DNA of 64,000 bases from Exiguobacterium aurantiacum (GTDB lineage Bacteria; Bacillota; Bacilli; Exiguobacteriales; Exiguobacteriaceae), in NCBI RefSeq assembly GCF_001766415.1, contig NZ_MKXO01000001.1, positions 1,054,001 through 1,118,000 of the forward strand, in the 5' to 3' direction. The notes beneath the pieces were generated by a model. The model did no database searches, was not told the DNA's origin, and was given only the letters and a program-made list of their open reading frames with translations. The stretch's first letter is position 1. Each line of letters starts with the position of its first letter. Positions 47,513-57,581 of the stretch are shown one piece after another. The translations under genes and the position numbers were made by a program.

Positions 47513-50500
47513 CGGCGTCACCTCCTAATTTAAACAAAACTTCTTCTTTATCTAACTTTTTCAGCTGACGGGGCTCGTTGGCGAGCGCCTCGTCAAAATG
47601 ACAGACACTTTGATACGGACACGTCTGGCACGGACGCCGCTCTTTATATTCATAAGGCTCGACACCGATTTCCCCATCATACATCGCCTCCACACTCGTC
47701 TCGGCAAGGTCGAGCGCATGGTCCATCAACTGCTCGAGCTGAGGAGGTGAGACGACTTTTTTCGTCGTGTTCGCATCGAGCGTCCCGTCTTTCTTATATT
47801 TGACCGGAATGACGATCGACTTTTTCTGATCCCCTCTCGCCGTCTTGTCCATCACCTCTAGGATGGCTGGATCGTCGACGAGCAACCCTTGCATCTGATA
47901 CGACTCGAGCACTTTCCGCTCGGTTTCGGCATCTGTCTCGGCCGGCGTGACGAGCGGTCGGTGGACGTGGAAATAAAGCGCGGCTGCAGGTGCCACGGAA
48001 CCTTTCGCCCAAGCATCTGCCTGCTCGATCAACACTTTCAAATAGATGAGCATCTGCATCGCCAAACCATAATAAATCTCAGCGAAGTCGATCTCCCGTT
48101 TGCTCGACTTGTAATCGACGATGCGGACGTACAGCTGATCATGGATCTGTGCCGTATCGACCCGGTCGATCCGGCCGACAAGTTCACACGTCGCCCCGTT
48201 GCTGAGCGTGAACGACACCGGCGGGAAGATGCCACTCCCGAACGCTAGTTCGAACGCGACGGGATCGAACCCGTCACGTTTCGACTGCTCGATCAATACT
48301 TCGGCCGTCTTACTGACGACGTCCGTCAGCTTTTTCTTCAAGTAACCGTAGCGGTTCGAACTCATCAAAATCGCATTTTGAATCTCCGGTGTGACGAGTT
48401 CGACAGCCGACTCCGCGAGTGTCGCACATTGGTCGGGCGACACGTCACGCCATTCTTTCCCGTCCATCTTGACGGTTTGAGACATATGCTCGATCGTCCG
48501 GTGGTACAAGTTACCGATGTCCGGTGCCTCGAGCCGATAGAGCCGTCGTTCTTTCAGACGCAAGCCGTAGTTCGCAAAATGACGAAACGGGCAGGCTTGG
48601 AACGTCTCGAGGCGGGACACACTCGCCCGAATCGAGTTCGTGTAAAGTGACTTCGCGACCGACTCCGGCAAGGATTCGGGAACGTTTTGATAAAACAGCG
48701 CGCTCGTCAACAGTCGGATTCGTTCGCGTCCTTCCGGGTGCTTCAACAGTTCGTTGTACACCGTGAACCACGTCTCTTGAATCGGGTAGTGACGGCTGAG
48801 CCGTTGCAACTCGAGCGCCGTCACGGCCGCTGTCTGGTTCACGTTCGTGATGAAGGCGAGCTGATCTGTCGGGCGATGCTCTCCCGCTTCTGCGAAGTGG
48901 GTCTTGATGGCCTTGCCGTTACCGAGCCGTGCCTTGACGTCGGCGATGAAACTCGCCGGTTGAATCGCTTTCCCGCTCCGGTCGACGAGTGCGTAACTGA
49001 CGTACAACCGGTCGCTTGGCGCCGTCAACGCTTTATACAAGTAGTACGTCTCATCGTCAAACAAGTGCTCGGTCGCTTTCCCCGCCCGGACACCGTTCTC
49101 ATGCATGAAGTCCATATCGTGGTCCGTCAACAGTTTCGATTGCGTCGCGACGAGCGGGATTTGATCTTCGTTGGCACCGAGCAAGAAGACGATTTTTTTA
49201 TCAATCAAACGCCCCCGCACGTAATCGGTCACCGTCAATTGATCGAGTGACGGCGGGACGAGTGCATAGCGGAGGCTATCGAGGCCGGTGTCCATCATTT
49301 GCAGGAACAGTTCCGTCGAGAGCGTCTCTTCCGGCGCAGCCGCCTCGAGTTGCTCGAGAAGGTGGAGGACGGCGTCCCATACTTGTGTATGCTCTCTTGC
49401 TTCAATCAGGCGTGATGCCTCAAGCGCTTCTTCGCGCCAATGGGCAAGGCATGACGAGACGTCGATTCGGTCTAGAAAAGCGTATATGGCGTGCGTGTAG
49501 GCCTGCATCGTCTTGGCCGCTTTCAAATCGGTGAGGAGCGGATCGAACGTTTCGACGACGGTTTGACGATAGGCGTTGAGTGCCGTCTCCGTATCGAGTT
49601 CTTCCCCCGTCAACTTGGCCTCATCTTCGGCCCGGCGTTTCAATTGCCACTCGTCATGCCAGTGATAATGTTTGATGCCCCGCTCAATCACGAACGCCTC
49701 GAGCCGATCGACAGACGTACGCCGATGATCTCGGTCGAGCACGATCAACTCGGTCTTCAACGCGCGGAATATAGCTTCTTCCCGGTAGCCGCGGAGCGCG
49801 ACTTCGATCGTCGCCTTCAACAACTCGACGACCGGATGATCGAGCATCGGCTGCCGTTCATCCAGGAAGAACGGCAAGTTCATTTTTTGAAGCGCTTGTG
49901 ACGCCAAATCTCCATATTCTTCAAGTGACCTTGAGATGAACACGATGTCTCGGAAGCGGTAGCCGTCTTCGCGGACAAGTCGTGTGACCTCGCGTACAGC
50001 GGCCGCTACTTCTACGGTCCGGTCGACGGCTGCATTCAAGGCGACTTGGTTATCCGGCCGCGTATATGGCGTTGCCGTCACTTGCCCGAACGTCGCCTCG
50101 AGATAAGCGAGACTCGGATGTTTAAAGCGATGCACCCCATGATACAGTTCATCCGTCGATGAAAGTTGACGTTCTGAGAGCAGCTCTTTAAAGCGCATCA
50201 GCGTCCGCTGTGTCGGTCCGAACAACGGGTGCGGACGATAGAGCGAGTCCGGGTCGACCGTCAACAAGACGTCCAGCGGCGCCTTCTCGGCTAAAGCGAC
50301 GAGTACCGCGAGCTCTTGTTCCGAAAACTCGTTGAACCCGTCCACATAAAAGTGAGTCCCTGTTAAATCGACTTCCGGTAACAACTGCAACATCACTTTG
50401 AAGTAGTCTTCGGCGTGAAGCGTTTTGCCGGCCGTCATCGTCAAAAAGCCTTCATAGAGGATGGAGAGGTCTTGCAGTTTCAAGGCCCGATGTTGGTCTT

Positions 50501-50936
50501 GCTCGCTCAGGCGAAGCAACTGCTCCGGCTCGACGAGGCCGCGTTTCAACATCGTGATCAACTCGTTCAGCTCTTCGTAAAACCCGTACTGGTTCATCGT
50601 GCGTCGGAACAGCGTCAGCCGTTCCTCGTTCATCTCGACGACACGCCGTAACAAAAGATGGGTCCCTGTCTGGTCTAAAAACTGCTCGGTCGCGACACCG
50701 TGATCGCGCATGATCAAGAATGCGAGACGACGCATCGACAGCACTTGAATCCGCGTCGATCCGTTTAAACCGTCTGTCATCGCCATCTTCCGTTCCATTT
50801 CAAACGACATTTGGTCTGGGACAAGCATATAGATGGTCGGGCCGCTCGGATCGCGCTTCAGCTCTTGAATGACCTGATTGATCATCCGCTCGCTCTTACC
50901 GCTACCCGATCGTCCGACATGAAAAGTGACCGTCAT
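47496..50936 (-). CDS. addB: Helicase-nuclease subunit AddB
   Basis: An 1146-residue AddB. The Walker A is HVGRSGSGKSERM at the N-terminus, and the nuclease domain has VRIVDYKSSKREIDF near 970. The four cysteines that bind the 4Fe-4S cluster are visible: one in TFQACPFRHF near 785 and three in RRPCQTCPYQSVCHF near 1105-1117. The rest resembles a degenerate helicase that scans for Chi. First gene of addBA, with ATG at 50936. Confidence 0.96.
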   Translation of the reverse strand: MTVTFHVGRSGSGKSERMINQVIQELKRDPSGPTIYMLVPDQMSFEMERKMAMTDGLNGSTRIQVLSMRRLAFLIMRDHGVATEQFLDQTGTHLLLRRVVEMNEERLTLFRRTMNQYGFYEELNELITMLKRGLVEPEQLLRLSEQDQHRALKLQDLSILYEGFLTMTAGKTLHAEDYFKVMLQLLPEVDLTGTHFYVDGFNEFSEQELAVLVALAEKAPLDVLLTVDPDSLYRPHPLFGPTQRTLMRFKELLSERQLSSTDELYHGVHRFKHPSLAYLEATFGQVTATPYTRPDNQVALNAAVDRTVEVAAAVREVTRLVREDGYRFRDIVFISRSLEEYGDLASQALQKMNLPFFLDERQPMLDHPVVELLKATIEVALRGYREEAIFRALKTELIVLDRDHRRTSVDRLEAFVIERGIKHYHWHDEWQLKRRAEDEAKLTGEELDTETALNAYRQTVVETFDPLLTDLKAAKTMQAYTHAIYAFLDRIDVSSCLAHWREEALEASRLIEAREHTQVWDAVLHLLEQLEAAAPEETLSTELFLQMMDTGLDSLRYALVPPSLDQLTVTDYVRGRLIDKKIVFLLGANEDQIPLVATQSKLLTDHDMDFMHENGVRAGKATEHLFDDETYYLYKALTAPSDRLYVSYALVDRSGKAIQPASFIADVKARLGNGKAIKTHFAEAGEHRPTDQLAFITNVNQTAAVTALELQRLSRHYPIQETWFTVYNELLKHPEGRERIRLLTSALFYQNVPESLPESVAKSLYTNSIRASVSRLETFQACPFRHFANYGLRLKERRLYRLEAPDIGNLYHRTIEHMSQTVKMDGKEWRDVSPDQCATLAESAVELVTPEIQNAILMSSNRYGYLKKKLTDVVSKTAEVLIEQSKRDGFDPVAFELAFGSGIFPPVSFTLSNGATCELVGRIDRVDTAQIHDQLYVRIVDYKSSKREIDFAEIYYGLAMQMLIYLKVLIEQADAWAKGSVAPAAALYFHVHRPLVTPAETDAETERKVLESYQMQGLLVDDPAILEVMDKTARGDQKKSIVIPVKYKKDGTLDANTTKKVVSPPQLEQLMDHALDLAETSVEAMYDGEIGVEPYEYKERRPCQTCPYQSVCHFDEALANEPRQLKKLDKEEVLFKLGGDADEVDE

Positions 50937-51093
50937 TTAGGCGAACACCCCTTCCCTTTTTCTTTTATTATGACGTATCGCTTGCTGTTTGTAGAGGGAA
51001 ACCTGCCGGCTACCTTGCAAGAAAAAAACACAACCTTCTCGTATCCCATTCCTTCGAAAATCGATTAGACTGAACGTATGAGGGGGGAATACC

Positions 51094-51474
51094 ATGAGTG
51101 CATATGAACAATTCGGAGGCGAACGCGGCGTCCAGCAGCTCGTCGACGCTTTTTACGAACTCGTTTACGCTGATCCCGTGCTGTTGCCACTGTTTCCAGA
51201 CGACAAAGACCGGGTAAAACAACATCAGTTCGAATTTCTGACGCAGCTGCTCGGAGGACCAAAACTGTATACGGAACGCCGTGGCGGCGGCAACCTGGCG
51301 ATGATCCACCGCGATCACCCGATCTCAGAAACACACGCCGGTCATTGGCTCGGGTGCATGGAACAAGCGCTCAAGACGGTCGATGCACCGGAAGCGATCA
51401 AGCGACAGTTGTTTCAACGTCTGATCATGTCGTCGTCAAACGTCATCCGCGTCTGCTCGCACCATTTTGAGTAG
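51094..51474 (+). CDS. Group II truncated haemoglobin
   Basis: A 126-residue truncated globin. EQFGGERGVQQLVDAFYELVYADPVLLPLFP covers helices A-B with the B10 Tyr, and FLTQLLGGPKLYTERRGGGNLAMIHRDHPIS carries the E-F region and proximal His. Trp in HAGHWLGCM is the group-II G8 Trp. These proteins bind O2 or NO, and roles in oxidative or nitrosative stress are proposed in Bacillus (YjbI). ATG behind GAGGGGGGAA. In many Bacilli the gene neighbours spxH/yjbH; here it does not. Confidence 0.92.
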   Translation: MSAYEQFGGERGVQQLVDAFYELVYADPVLLPLFPDDKDRVKQHQFEFLTQLLGGPKLYTERRGGGNLAMIHRDHPISETHAGHWLGCMEQALKTVDAPEAIKRQLFQRLIMSSSNVIRVCSHHFE

Positions 51475-51529
51475 TCATCATTTAAAAAAGCGGGTATGAT
51501 AGGAAAGTAAGCAAAGGAGGTCGGTTTTC

Positions 51530-51883
51530 ATGACAGAAGAAGAGAAAAAAGAGGCCGTTTCAGCTAAAGAGGAAACGGAAGAAGTAGAACCTACGGCAGT
51601 CCTCGCCGAAGTCCTTGAAGAGGATGAGGAAGAAGCTTTACCCGAAGAAAAGAACATGGACCACATCAAAGGTGTGTTCAACTATACACAAAAGAACGGA
51701 CGGGAATATCGTGTCGTCTTTTATCACGACCGTAAAAACCTCGTGTTCCGTGAACTTGGAAACGGGAAAGTCGAATTTGTCGGGCGTTTCACAGATGATG
51801 CCTACGATGAAGAGAACGAAGCAGAGATGCAGAAACTCGGCGAGAAACAGCTCAAGCGGATCCTTGCCGATCGACTCAAATAA
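51530..51883 (+). CDS. Hypothetical acidic protein
   Basis: I do not recognise this 117-residue protein. The first 40 residues are very acidic and Glu/Ala/Val-rich (EETEEVEPTAVLAEVLEEDEEEALPEE). The rest looks like a small beta-rich domain (IKGVFNYTQKNGREYRVVFYHDRKNLVFRELGNGKVEFVGRF), followed by an acidic helix and a basic tail. No membrane segment or cysteine. It has a perfect AAAGGAGG ribosome site, good codon use and a strong terminator directly after the stop, so it is a real gene. It may share the globin transcript (55-bp gap). Confidence 0.75.
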   Translation: MTEEEKKEAVSAKEETEEVEPTAVLAEVLEEDEEEALPEEKNMDHIKGVFNYTQKNGREYRVVFYHDRKNLVFRELGNGKVEFVGRFTDDAYDEENEAEMQKLGEKQLKRILADRLK

Positions 51884-51909
51884 AAAAATCGCCCGCGGGC
51901 GATTTTTTT
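51882..51909. terminator. Bidirectional terminator
   Basis: AAAAAAATCGCCC and GGGCGATTTTTTT form a symmetric hairpin with A and T tracts on both sides, overlapping both convergent stop codons. Confidence 0.95.
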
Positions 51910-52318
51910 ATTGTTTCTTGTTTCGTTTTTTCTTGCGAAGCGCGTAAATCACTCCGGCGATTCCTCCGGCGACGGCGATCCCAGCCATCGCAGGCACGAG
52001 GATTTTCTTCGTCGGAAGCATCTTTTTGACACGTTCGTACGGTGTCGGAACCGACAATTCAAGTTGAACGGCCGTCTCACCGTGACCGTTCGCCCGTGCT
52101 TTGCGGGCCGCGTCCGTCACGACGACACGTCCTGTCGTATAGCGGCGGTTTCCATATTCATCCGTGTAAGGCCGGCGAACCCGCTTGACGTCTGTCACCG
52201 TCTTTCCACGAGCGGCATCCGGTCGGACGACACGTTCGCTCGTCCATGTGCGGGCACCGGTCGCGCTATAGGCCGGACGAATCTTACGACGATTTAACCA
52301 AGTGTATGAATCGTTCAT
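51908..52318 (-). CDS. Hypothetical protein with C-terminal membrane anchor
   Basis: A 136-residue protein of unknown family. The first 95 residues are soluble and very basic, rich in Arg, Thr and Tyr (RRKIRPAYSATGARTWTSERVVRPD, RRPYTDEYGNRRYTTGRVVV). One hydrophobic helix near 108-126 (ILVPAMAGIAVAGGIAGVIYAL) is followed by RKKKRNKKQ, a positive cytosolic tail. There is no signal peptide. ATG behind GGAGGG. The positive-inside rule does not fix the topology, since both flanks are basic. Confidence 0.72.
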   Translation of the reverse strand: MNDSYTWLNRRKIRPAYSATGARTWTSERVVRPDAARGKTVTDVKRVRRPYTDEYGNRRYTTGRVVVTDAARKARANGHGETAVQLELSVPTPYERVKKMLPTKKILVPAMAGIAVAGGIAGVIYALRKKKRNKKQ

Positions 52319-52399
52319 CTATATTCCCTCCAATATGCTGAAGTATCTCTTCATATTATACCCATACAACATCTGACGAAAACATCAGTCTTGACGAGA

Positions 52400-52439
52400 C
52401 AAACAAACAGGCGCCCGGTCCTAATTTGGACCGGGCGCC
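52400..52439 (-). terminator. Terminator of the RND transporter gene
   Basis: GGCGCCCGGTCC (52410-52421) pairs with GGACCGGGCGCC (52428-52439). The minus-strand tail is TGTTTGTTTGTC. Confidence 0.8.
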
Positions 52440-52453
52440 GATTCGCTTGCTGA

Positions 52454-55400
52454 TCAATCCGTGAACGGTTTATCCCGATGGCGACGTTTCGCCAAGATCA
52501 AGTAATAAGCCGGAACAAGGACGAGTGTCAGTACGGTCGAGAACAGAATTCCCGACACGATACAGATGGCGAGCGGTTTGAAGAGCGGGTCTTCACCGAA
52601 CGCGACCGGCAGTAACGCGACGACCGCCGTCAACGCCGTCAGGAGAATCGGACGAATCCGTGCACGTCCCGCCTCGTATACCGCCGTCGTGACGGACATT
52701 CCACTGCGAATCCCTTGCTCGATGAATTCGAACAAGACGACCGCGTTTCGAACGACGATTCCGGCAAGTGAGACCATCCCCATCGAGGCCATGAAGCTAA
52801 ACGGCGTCTGCGTGATGAACAGCCCGACGACCGCACCGGCAATCGCCAAGTAAATCGTGAACAAGACGAGAAGCGGTAATGAAAGTGAATTGAACTGGAA
52901 TGCGATGATTAAGAAAATCAAGAACAAGACGACGATGAACAACGTCGCGAGTTCAACGAAGAACTCATTTTGCGTATCGCTCGCTCCCGACTGTTCGAAC
53001 GAGATGCCATCGCTCGTCAAGTCTGATTTTGCGTCATCGAGAATCCGTTCAACGTCTTGTTTGAACGCATCTTCGTCCATCCCTTCAGTCGCATAGATTT
53101 GAAGCGTGACGATCCGCTCCCCGTTCTCACGCGGAATCTGTTGGATCTGTTCAGTCGTCGTTTCGGTGACGAACGTACTGAGCGGGGCGACCGGCGGACC
53201 GGCTTCCGTGTCGACCGGGACGAGAATCTCGTCAAGGGCGAGCGCCTCGCGGTTGGCGGCCGCATCGACGACGATTTTCACATCGCGTTGTTCGACACCA
53301 TCGTCGAACGTACCGATCGGGATGCCGTCCGTGACTAACCGGATCTGATCGCTAATTGCTTTCGCGGTCACTCCAGAAGCAGCCATCGCTTCTCGGTTCA
53401 ATTCGTACGTGAGTGTCTGGAACGGTTCTTTAATGTTGTCGAGCACGAGCGCGCCATCGATGTCTTCGAGGTCGGCCTTGACCGTATCGCGTGCCGCGAC
53501 AAGTTCTTCGATCGTTTCACCGCGCATTGTGAACTCTACCGGGGCAGACGTTGGTGGTCCCTGCTGCTGCGTATCTAAGAAGATTTCAGCGTCCGGATAG
53601 TTTTCACGTATTTGCGACGTGTACTCATCAATCAACTGAATCGCATCGATTTGTTCGTTGTCGACTCGGACGACGACTTGTCCTGCATTGTCACCCGACT
53701 GATTGAGTCCACCGGTGAACAAGCTCGGAAGCCCACCGCCAGCGAAAATGGCGGTCTCGGTAACACCGTCAATCTGTTGGAATTCGGCCTCGATCTGTTG
53801 GAGACGACGTTCTGTTTCCTCTAAGTCGGTTTGAACCGGGAACGTGACGCTCGTCACGACTTCTGGCCGATTCGCAGCCGGGAAGAACTCGAACGGTGTC
53901 AACAGAATCAGCCCGTATAGTGCTGTCGTGATGACAAATCCGACCAATCCGAACGTCCACGGCCGTTTAGCGACGACCGGGAGCAACCGATCCGCATAAA
54001 AATTACTGAGACGGTTGAGCGGTCCGCCGAGCCAGCCTGGCTCCCGCTTCGACACTTTCACTTTCTTCCGGTTCAACCAATACTGTGCGATCGGCACGAG
54101 TGTCAAACTGATGACCATCGATGCGAGCACCGACAAGGCGAGTACTGTCGGTAACGCTCGGATAAAGTTCCCGTTCGCGCCTGACAAGAGTGTCAGCGGT
54201 AAGAACGCGAAGACGACGGCGAGCGTCGACGTGACGATCGAGCCCCAGACTTCTTTCGTTCCGCGAACGGCACCGACCATGGCTGTATCGCCTTTCCGGT
54301 AGCGACGCAAAATGTTGTCGTTGACGACGATCGCGTCATCGACGAGAATACCGAGCGCGATGATCGCCCCGATGATCGAGATTTGGTTCAAATCGACTCC
54401 CGTGAAGCGTAGCGGGATGAGTGCGATCAAGAAGGACAACGGAATCGCCAAGCTGACGATGAGTGACCCTGTGAACGTCAACCCGATCGTCGTGACGACG
54501 ATAACTGCGATCATGGCGATGATGAATTCTTTCGTAAGTGACGAGAAGATCGCATCGACCGCTTTCGCTTGATCGTAATAAGTGACGAGTTCGACCCCGT
54601 CTAAGTCTCCCACTTCAGAAGCGACGACTTCATCGACGCGTTGTTGCAGCGTCGGGATGTCTTGACCTGGCTCGATTGTCACCGTGAGCGAGATTGCCGG
54701 TTCGCCGTCGAGTGAGACGAGGTCGGTGACGGCTTTTGTCGTCTCTTCGACCGTACCGACATCGGCAAGGCGGACGGGATCGCCGTCGACAGAACCGACG
54801 ATGACTTGATCCATGTCGTTGACGTTCGTCAAGTTATCGATCGCCAATTGATAAATACCGTCGTCCGTCGATTGGCGACCGAGCGGTGTCGTCTTATATT
54901 CTTCGTTGATTGCCGTCAAGACGTCTGGGAATGCGAGTTGGCGTTCCCCAAGCGCTTCGGAATCGAGTGAGACGACGAATTCTGTTTCCGGGAGCCCTTT
55001 GATCGTGAACCCGGTCACACCATCTGTTCGTAACAAACGGTCTTCTAGCCGTTCGACCTGTTCTCGAACCGCTTCAAGCGACTCGCGGTCGCTCGACGTC
55101 AGTAAGTACGATGCGACCGGAAGCTGACCGACCGAATCGTTGACCGTCGGTGCTAAGGCGTTGTCAGGTAAGCGAGGCGCCGCGTCCGAGATCGCCTGCC
55201 TCACGTTCGCTTGCAGCTCGCCTTGATCAAATCCGTCTTCATACTCGACGGTGATATTCGAGAATTCCGACGCCGACAGCGACGATACGTTCTCCACCCC
55301 TTCAAGCCCTCTTAACTCGGTTTCAAGGATGTTCGTGACGTTCCGTTCGACCGTCTCAGCGGTCGCCCCTGGATATGGGGTCTGAATGAGAATGATATTG

Positions 55401-55522
55401 ACGCTAGTCTCTGGGATTTCACGTTTCGGGAGCTGGAAAAACGTGAGTACCCCGACGACGATTGCAACGAGTAAAAATACAATCATCAATTTTCCTCGCT
55501 CAATCATTTTCTGAAAAAACAT
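52454..55522 (-). CDS. RND-family efflux transporter permease (AcrB/SwrC-like)
   Basis: A 1022-residue resistance-nodulation-division pump with twelve helices in two repeats and two large outer loops. The first helix starts near residue 11 (LMIVFLLVAIVVGVLTFF) and is followed by TPYPGATAETVERNVT. Helix 4 carries GILVDDAIVVNDN, with the tandem Asp pair used for proton coupling. It most resembles SwrC/YerP, the surfactin-resistance pump of Bacillus. No membrane-fusion gene is adjacent. ATG at 55522 follows GAGGGG; the frame upstream is not a transporter sequence. Monocistronic. Confidence 0.9.
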   Translation of the reverse strand: MFFQKMIERGKLMIVFLLVAIVVGVLTFFQLPKREIPETSVNIILIQTPYPGATAETVERNVTNILETELRGLEGVENVSSLSASEFSNITVEYEDGFDQGELQANVRQAISDAAPRLPDNALAPTVNDSVGQLPVASYLLTSSDRESLEAVREQVERLEDRLLRTDGVTGFTIKGLPETEFVVSLDSEALGERQLAFPDVLTAINEEYKTTPLGRQSTDDGIYQLAIDNLTNVNDMDQVIVGSVDGDPVRLADVGTVEETTKAVTDLVSLDGEPAISLTVTIEPGQDIPTLQQRVDEVVASEVGDLDGVELVTYYDQAKAVDAIFSSLTKEFIIAMIAVIVVTTIGLTFTGSLIVSLAIPLSFLIALIPLRFTGVDLNQISIIGAIIALGILVDDAIVVNDNILRRYRKGDTAMVGAVRGTKEVWGSIVTSTLAVVFAFLPLTLLSGANGNFIRALPTVLALSVLASMVISLTLVPIAQYWLNRKKVKVSKREPGWLGGPLNRLSNFYADRLLPVVAKRPWTFGLVGFVITTALYGLILLTPFEFFPAANRPEVVTSVTFPVQTDLEETERRLQQIEAEFQQIDGVTETAIFAGGGLPSLFTGGLNQSGDNAGQVVVRVDNEQIDAIQLIDEYTSQIRENYPDAEIFLDTQQQGPPTSAPVEFTMRGETIEELVAARDTVKADLEDIDGALVLDNIKEPFQTLTYELNREAMAASGVTAKAISDQIRLVTDGIPIGTFDDGVEQRDVKIVVDAAANREALALDEILVPVDTEAGPPVAPLSTFVTETTTEQIQQIPRENGERIVTLQIYATEGMDEDAFKQDVERILDDAKSDLTSDGISFEQSGASDTQNEFFVELATLFIVVLFLIFLIIAFQFNSLSLPLLVLFTIYLAIAGAVVGLFITQTPFSFMASMGMVSLAGIVVRNAVVLFEFIEQGIRSGMSVTTAVYEAGRARIRPILLTALTAVVALLPVAFGEDPLFKPLAICIVSGILFSTVLTLVLVPAYYLILAKRRHRDKPFTD

Positions 55523-55609
55523 ATTGACCCCTCGCTTTCGGATGATGTGCAAATACACATATGAACTATTCTCCTTTATCATAGAGGGGTTTGAATCGGT
55601 TTTCAATCC

Positions 55610-56080
55610 TTAAACGTGATGCAATGTGCTACTATGGAAACGTTTTTGAAACGCATAAGATAATTCAATCGACCGCTGCTTCTGCCGTTGGACCGTATGA
55701 TCGGAGACAGGGACTTGAATCGATTCCCCGGTCAGAAATTGAATCCGGGTCCCGTTGCCAAACTTTTTGATGCCCGTGACATGTTGAAAATTGATCCACG
55801 CACAATCAGGACTCTCTTTGGCGATCGTCGGGAAAAAGACGGCATCGGCGTGCCAATCCATGACGACAGGGGTTTTTCGATGAGGACCAAGCACGTGACG
55901 GGCCGCTTCAATTCGCCCTTGGATACTCGATCCATAATAGAGACAAGCCGATTCGAGCAAGTGAATCGGCGAACCTTTCAGACGGTGCACGCCATCGGGC
56001 TGATAGACGAGTGTCTCGGCCTCACCGTACTCATTAAATACCGGAACCAACGCTCTTGTATCATTCGTCAACTGTGTCAT
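55610..56080 (-). CDS. comK: ComK-family competence transcription factor
   Basis: A 156-residue ComK-like protein. Family hallmarks are the segment ESACLYYGSSIQGRIEAARHVLG (near 42-65), KTPVVMDWHADAVFFPTIAKESPDCAWINFQHV and the late basic region. ComK activates genes for DNA uptake and recombination in Bacillales. It is slightly shorter than the 192-residue Bacillus protein, mainly at the C-terminus, so sensitivity to MecA/ClpCP may differ (inference). ATG behind GGAGGAAT. No clear AAAA-N5-TTTT K-box pair was seen upstream. The addAB genes lie about 5 kb away, without shared transcription. Confidence 0.85.
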   Translation of the reverse strand: MTQLTNDTRALVPVFNEYGEAETLVYQPDGVHRLKGSPIHLLESACLYYGSSIQGRIEAARHVLGPHRKTPVVMDWHADAVFFPTIAKESPDCAWINFQHVTGIKKFGNGTRIQFLTGESIQVPVSDHTVQRQKQRSIELSYAFQKRFHSSTLHHV

Positions 56081-56171
56081 CTGTTATTCCTCCAAAACGT
56101 ATGATATGACTTACACGTTATTCATAACAAGTTCCTTAAACGTGTGCAAACAGCTCGTCGACATTTCCCAC

Positions 56172-56203
56172 TAAAAAAACCAGCCGTTCGCAGGCTGGTT
56201 TTT
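56172..56203. terminator. Bidirectional terminator after the HK gene
   Basis: AAAACCAGCC (56177-56186) pairs with GGCTGGTTTT (56193-56202), with A and T tracts on either side. It touches the stop of the kinase gene. Confidence 0.92.
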
Positions 56204-57581
56204 AAAATCTGTCATCCGTTTTTAATTTTTGTGTGTCTTTCAGGTGGGGGAAGTGGAATTGGACAGCAACTCCGTCGTTTGTATTACCCAAGGTAACGGT
56301 CCCGCCATGGAGGGTCACGATGCGTTGGACGATAAACAAGCCGAGACCGAACTTGCCTTGTTTCCCACGGGAGAATTGATGGAACAGATCAAGGTTTTCA
56401 TCGACCGACGGGCCATCGTTTTTAATGACGATGTCGATTCCTGCATCCGTTCGTTCGAGCCCGACCTGAATCGTCGACTCGGCGTAACGAATCGCATTGT
56501 CGAGCACGTTTTCGAGCGCGACCCGAACCTGTTCCCCGTCACCGAGCATCTCGCCCGCGTGTCCGGTCAACGTCCACTCGAGGTTACCTCGGAGCTTGAA
56601 GCGGTCGATGAGCAGTTCGACCAACTTATCGAGGTTGATCGGATCGAGCTTCATCTCCTGCCCTTTGAAATACTCCAACTTGGTGACGTATAACAAGTCG
56701 ACCACTTTTTTCTCGAGACGCGATGCTTCTTCATCAATGACTTCGGCCGAGCCTGTCAAGTCTCCGGTCGGATAGATACCGTCCCCGATCGACTGGGCAT
56801 AGCCGCGAATGACCATGATCGGCGTCTTCAAATCGTGAGAGATGTTTTGTAAGAGCGCCTGTTGCGCCAAGTCTTGCTCTTGCAGTTCTTGGCGCATCGC
56901 GTCGATCGATCGTGCCAATTGTCCGAGCTCGTCTTTCCTGGCGAGTGGTAACACCGTCTCCCATTGGCGGTTCGATATTTTCTCGACGGCCCGTTCCATC
57001 TCGACGATCGGCTTCGTCAACTCTCTCGACATCCAAAGGGCCGGGATGAGTGATAGGAGGCTGATGACACCAATTAAAATCGAGATACGCCAGAACAATG
57101 TCGAGACGAGCTCACGGCGATAAGCGTCCCAGGCGTACGACGCCTGGTAGATGAGGGCACCGTCATATTCGTTTTGACGAATCGTATAGTAGACGTCTTC
57201 CCCATCGATCGTCGTCTGATATTTGGCGACCTCGCTCGTCTGTTCGAGCGCCTCTTGATACATCCGATTCGTCAGCTCGAGCGGGGCCGAGCCGTAAATG
57301 ATGCGTCCGTTCGGCAAAAAGATAAGCTGATTGACCGAACGTGATTCTTGTTGACGCCGATCGTACTCGATTGGGTTGCTCGGAATATTTTCGAGCTCGT
57401 TCGTATTTCCGAGGTAATAATCGACATCTTGAAGCGTCTCATACACTTGTTCATCGATGAACTGCGTGATCGAGGAGCGGACCGTCAACAAGATCATCAA
57501 CGCCAAGGTGACGATGATGAGCAAAATCAATACCCAGATTTTCCACATGAGCCGTTTCGGCTTAAGATCGTGAAGTCTCAT
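56202..57581 (-). CDS. Sensor histidine kinase (two TM, HAMP)
   Basis: A 459-residue kinase. Helices near 13-34 and 163-184 flank a sensor domain of about 125 residues. HAMP (near 185-235) follows. His249 in NISHDLKTPIMVIRGYAQSI is the phospho-acceptor. ATP-site motifs are NVLDNAIRYA, KNDGPSVDENLDLFHQFSRGKQGKFGLGLFIVQRI, a compact lid. Co-transcribed with the upstream response regulator (4-bp overlap). The signal is not evident. Confidence 0.93.
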   Translation of the reverse strand: MRLHDLKPKRLMWKIWVLILLIIVTLALMILLTVRSSITQFIDEQVYETLQDVDYYLGNTNELENIPSNPIEYDRRQQESRSVNQLIFLPNGRIIYGSAPLELTNRMYQEALEQTSEVAKYQTTIDGEDVYYTIRQNEYDGALIYQASYAWDAYRRELVSTLFWRISILIGVISLLSLIPALWMSRELTKPIVEMERAVEKISNRQWETVLPLARKDELGQLARSIDAMRQELQEQDLAQQALLQNISHDLKTPIMVIRGYAQSIGDGIYPTGDLTGSAEVIDEEASRLEKKVVDLLYVTKLEYFKGQEMKLDPINLDKLVELLIDRFKLRGNLEWTLTGHAGEMLGDGEQVRVALENVLDNAIRYAESTIQVGLERTDAGIDIVIKNDGPSVDENLDLFHQFSRGKQGKFGLGLFIVQRIVTLHGGTVTLGNTNDGVAVQFHFPHLKDTQKLKTDDRF

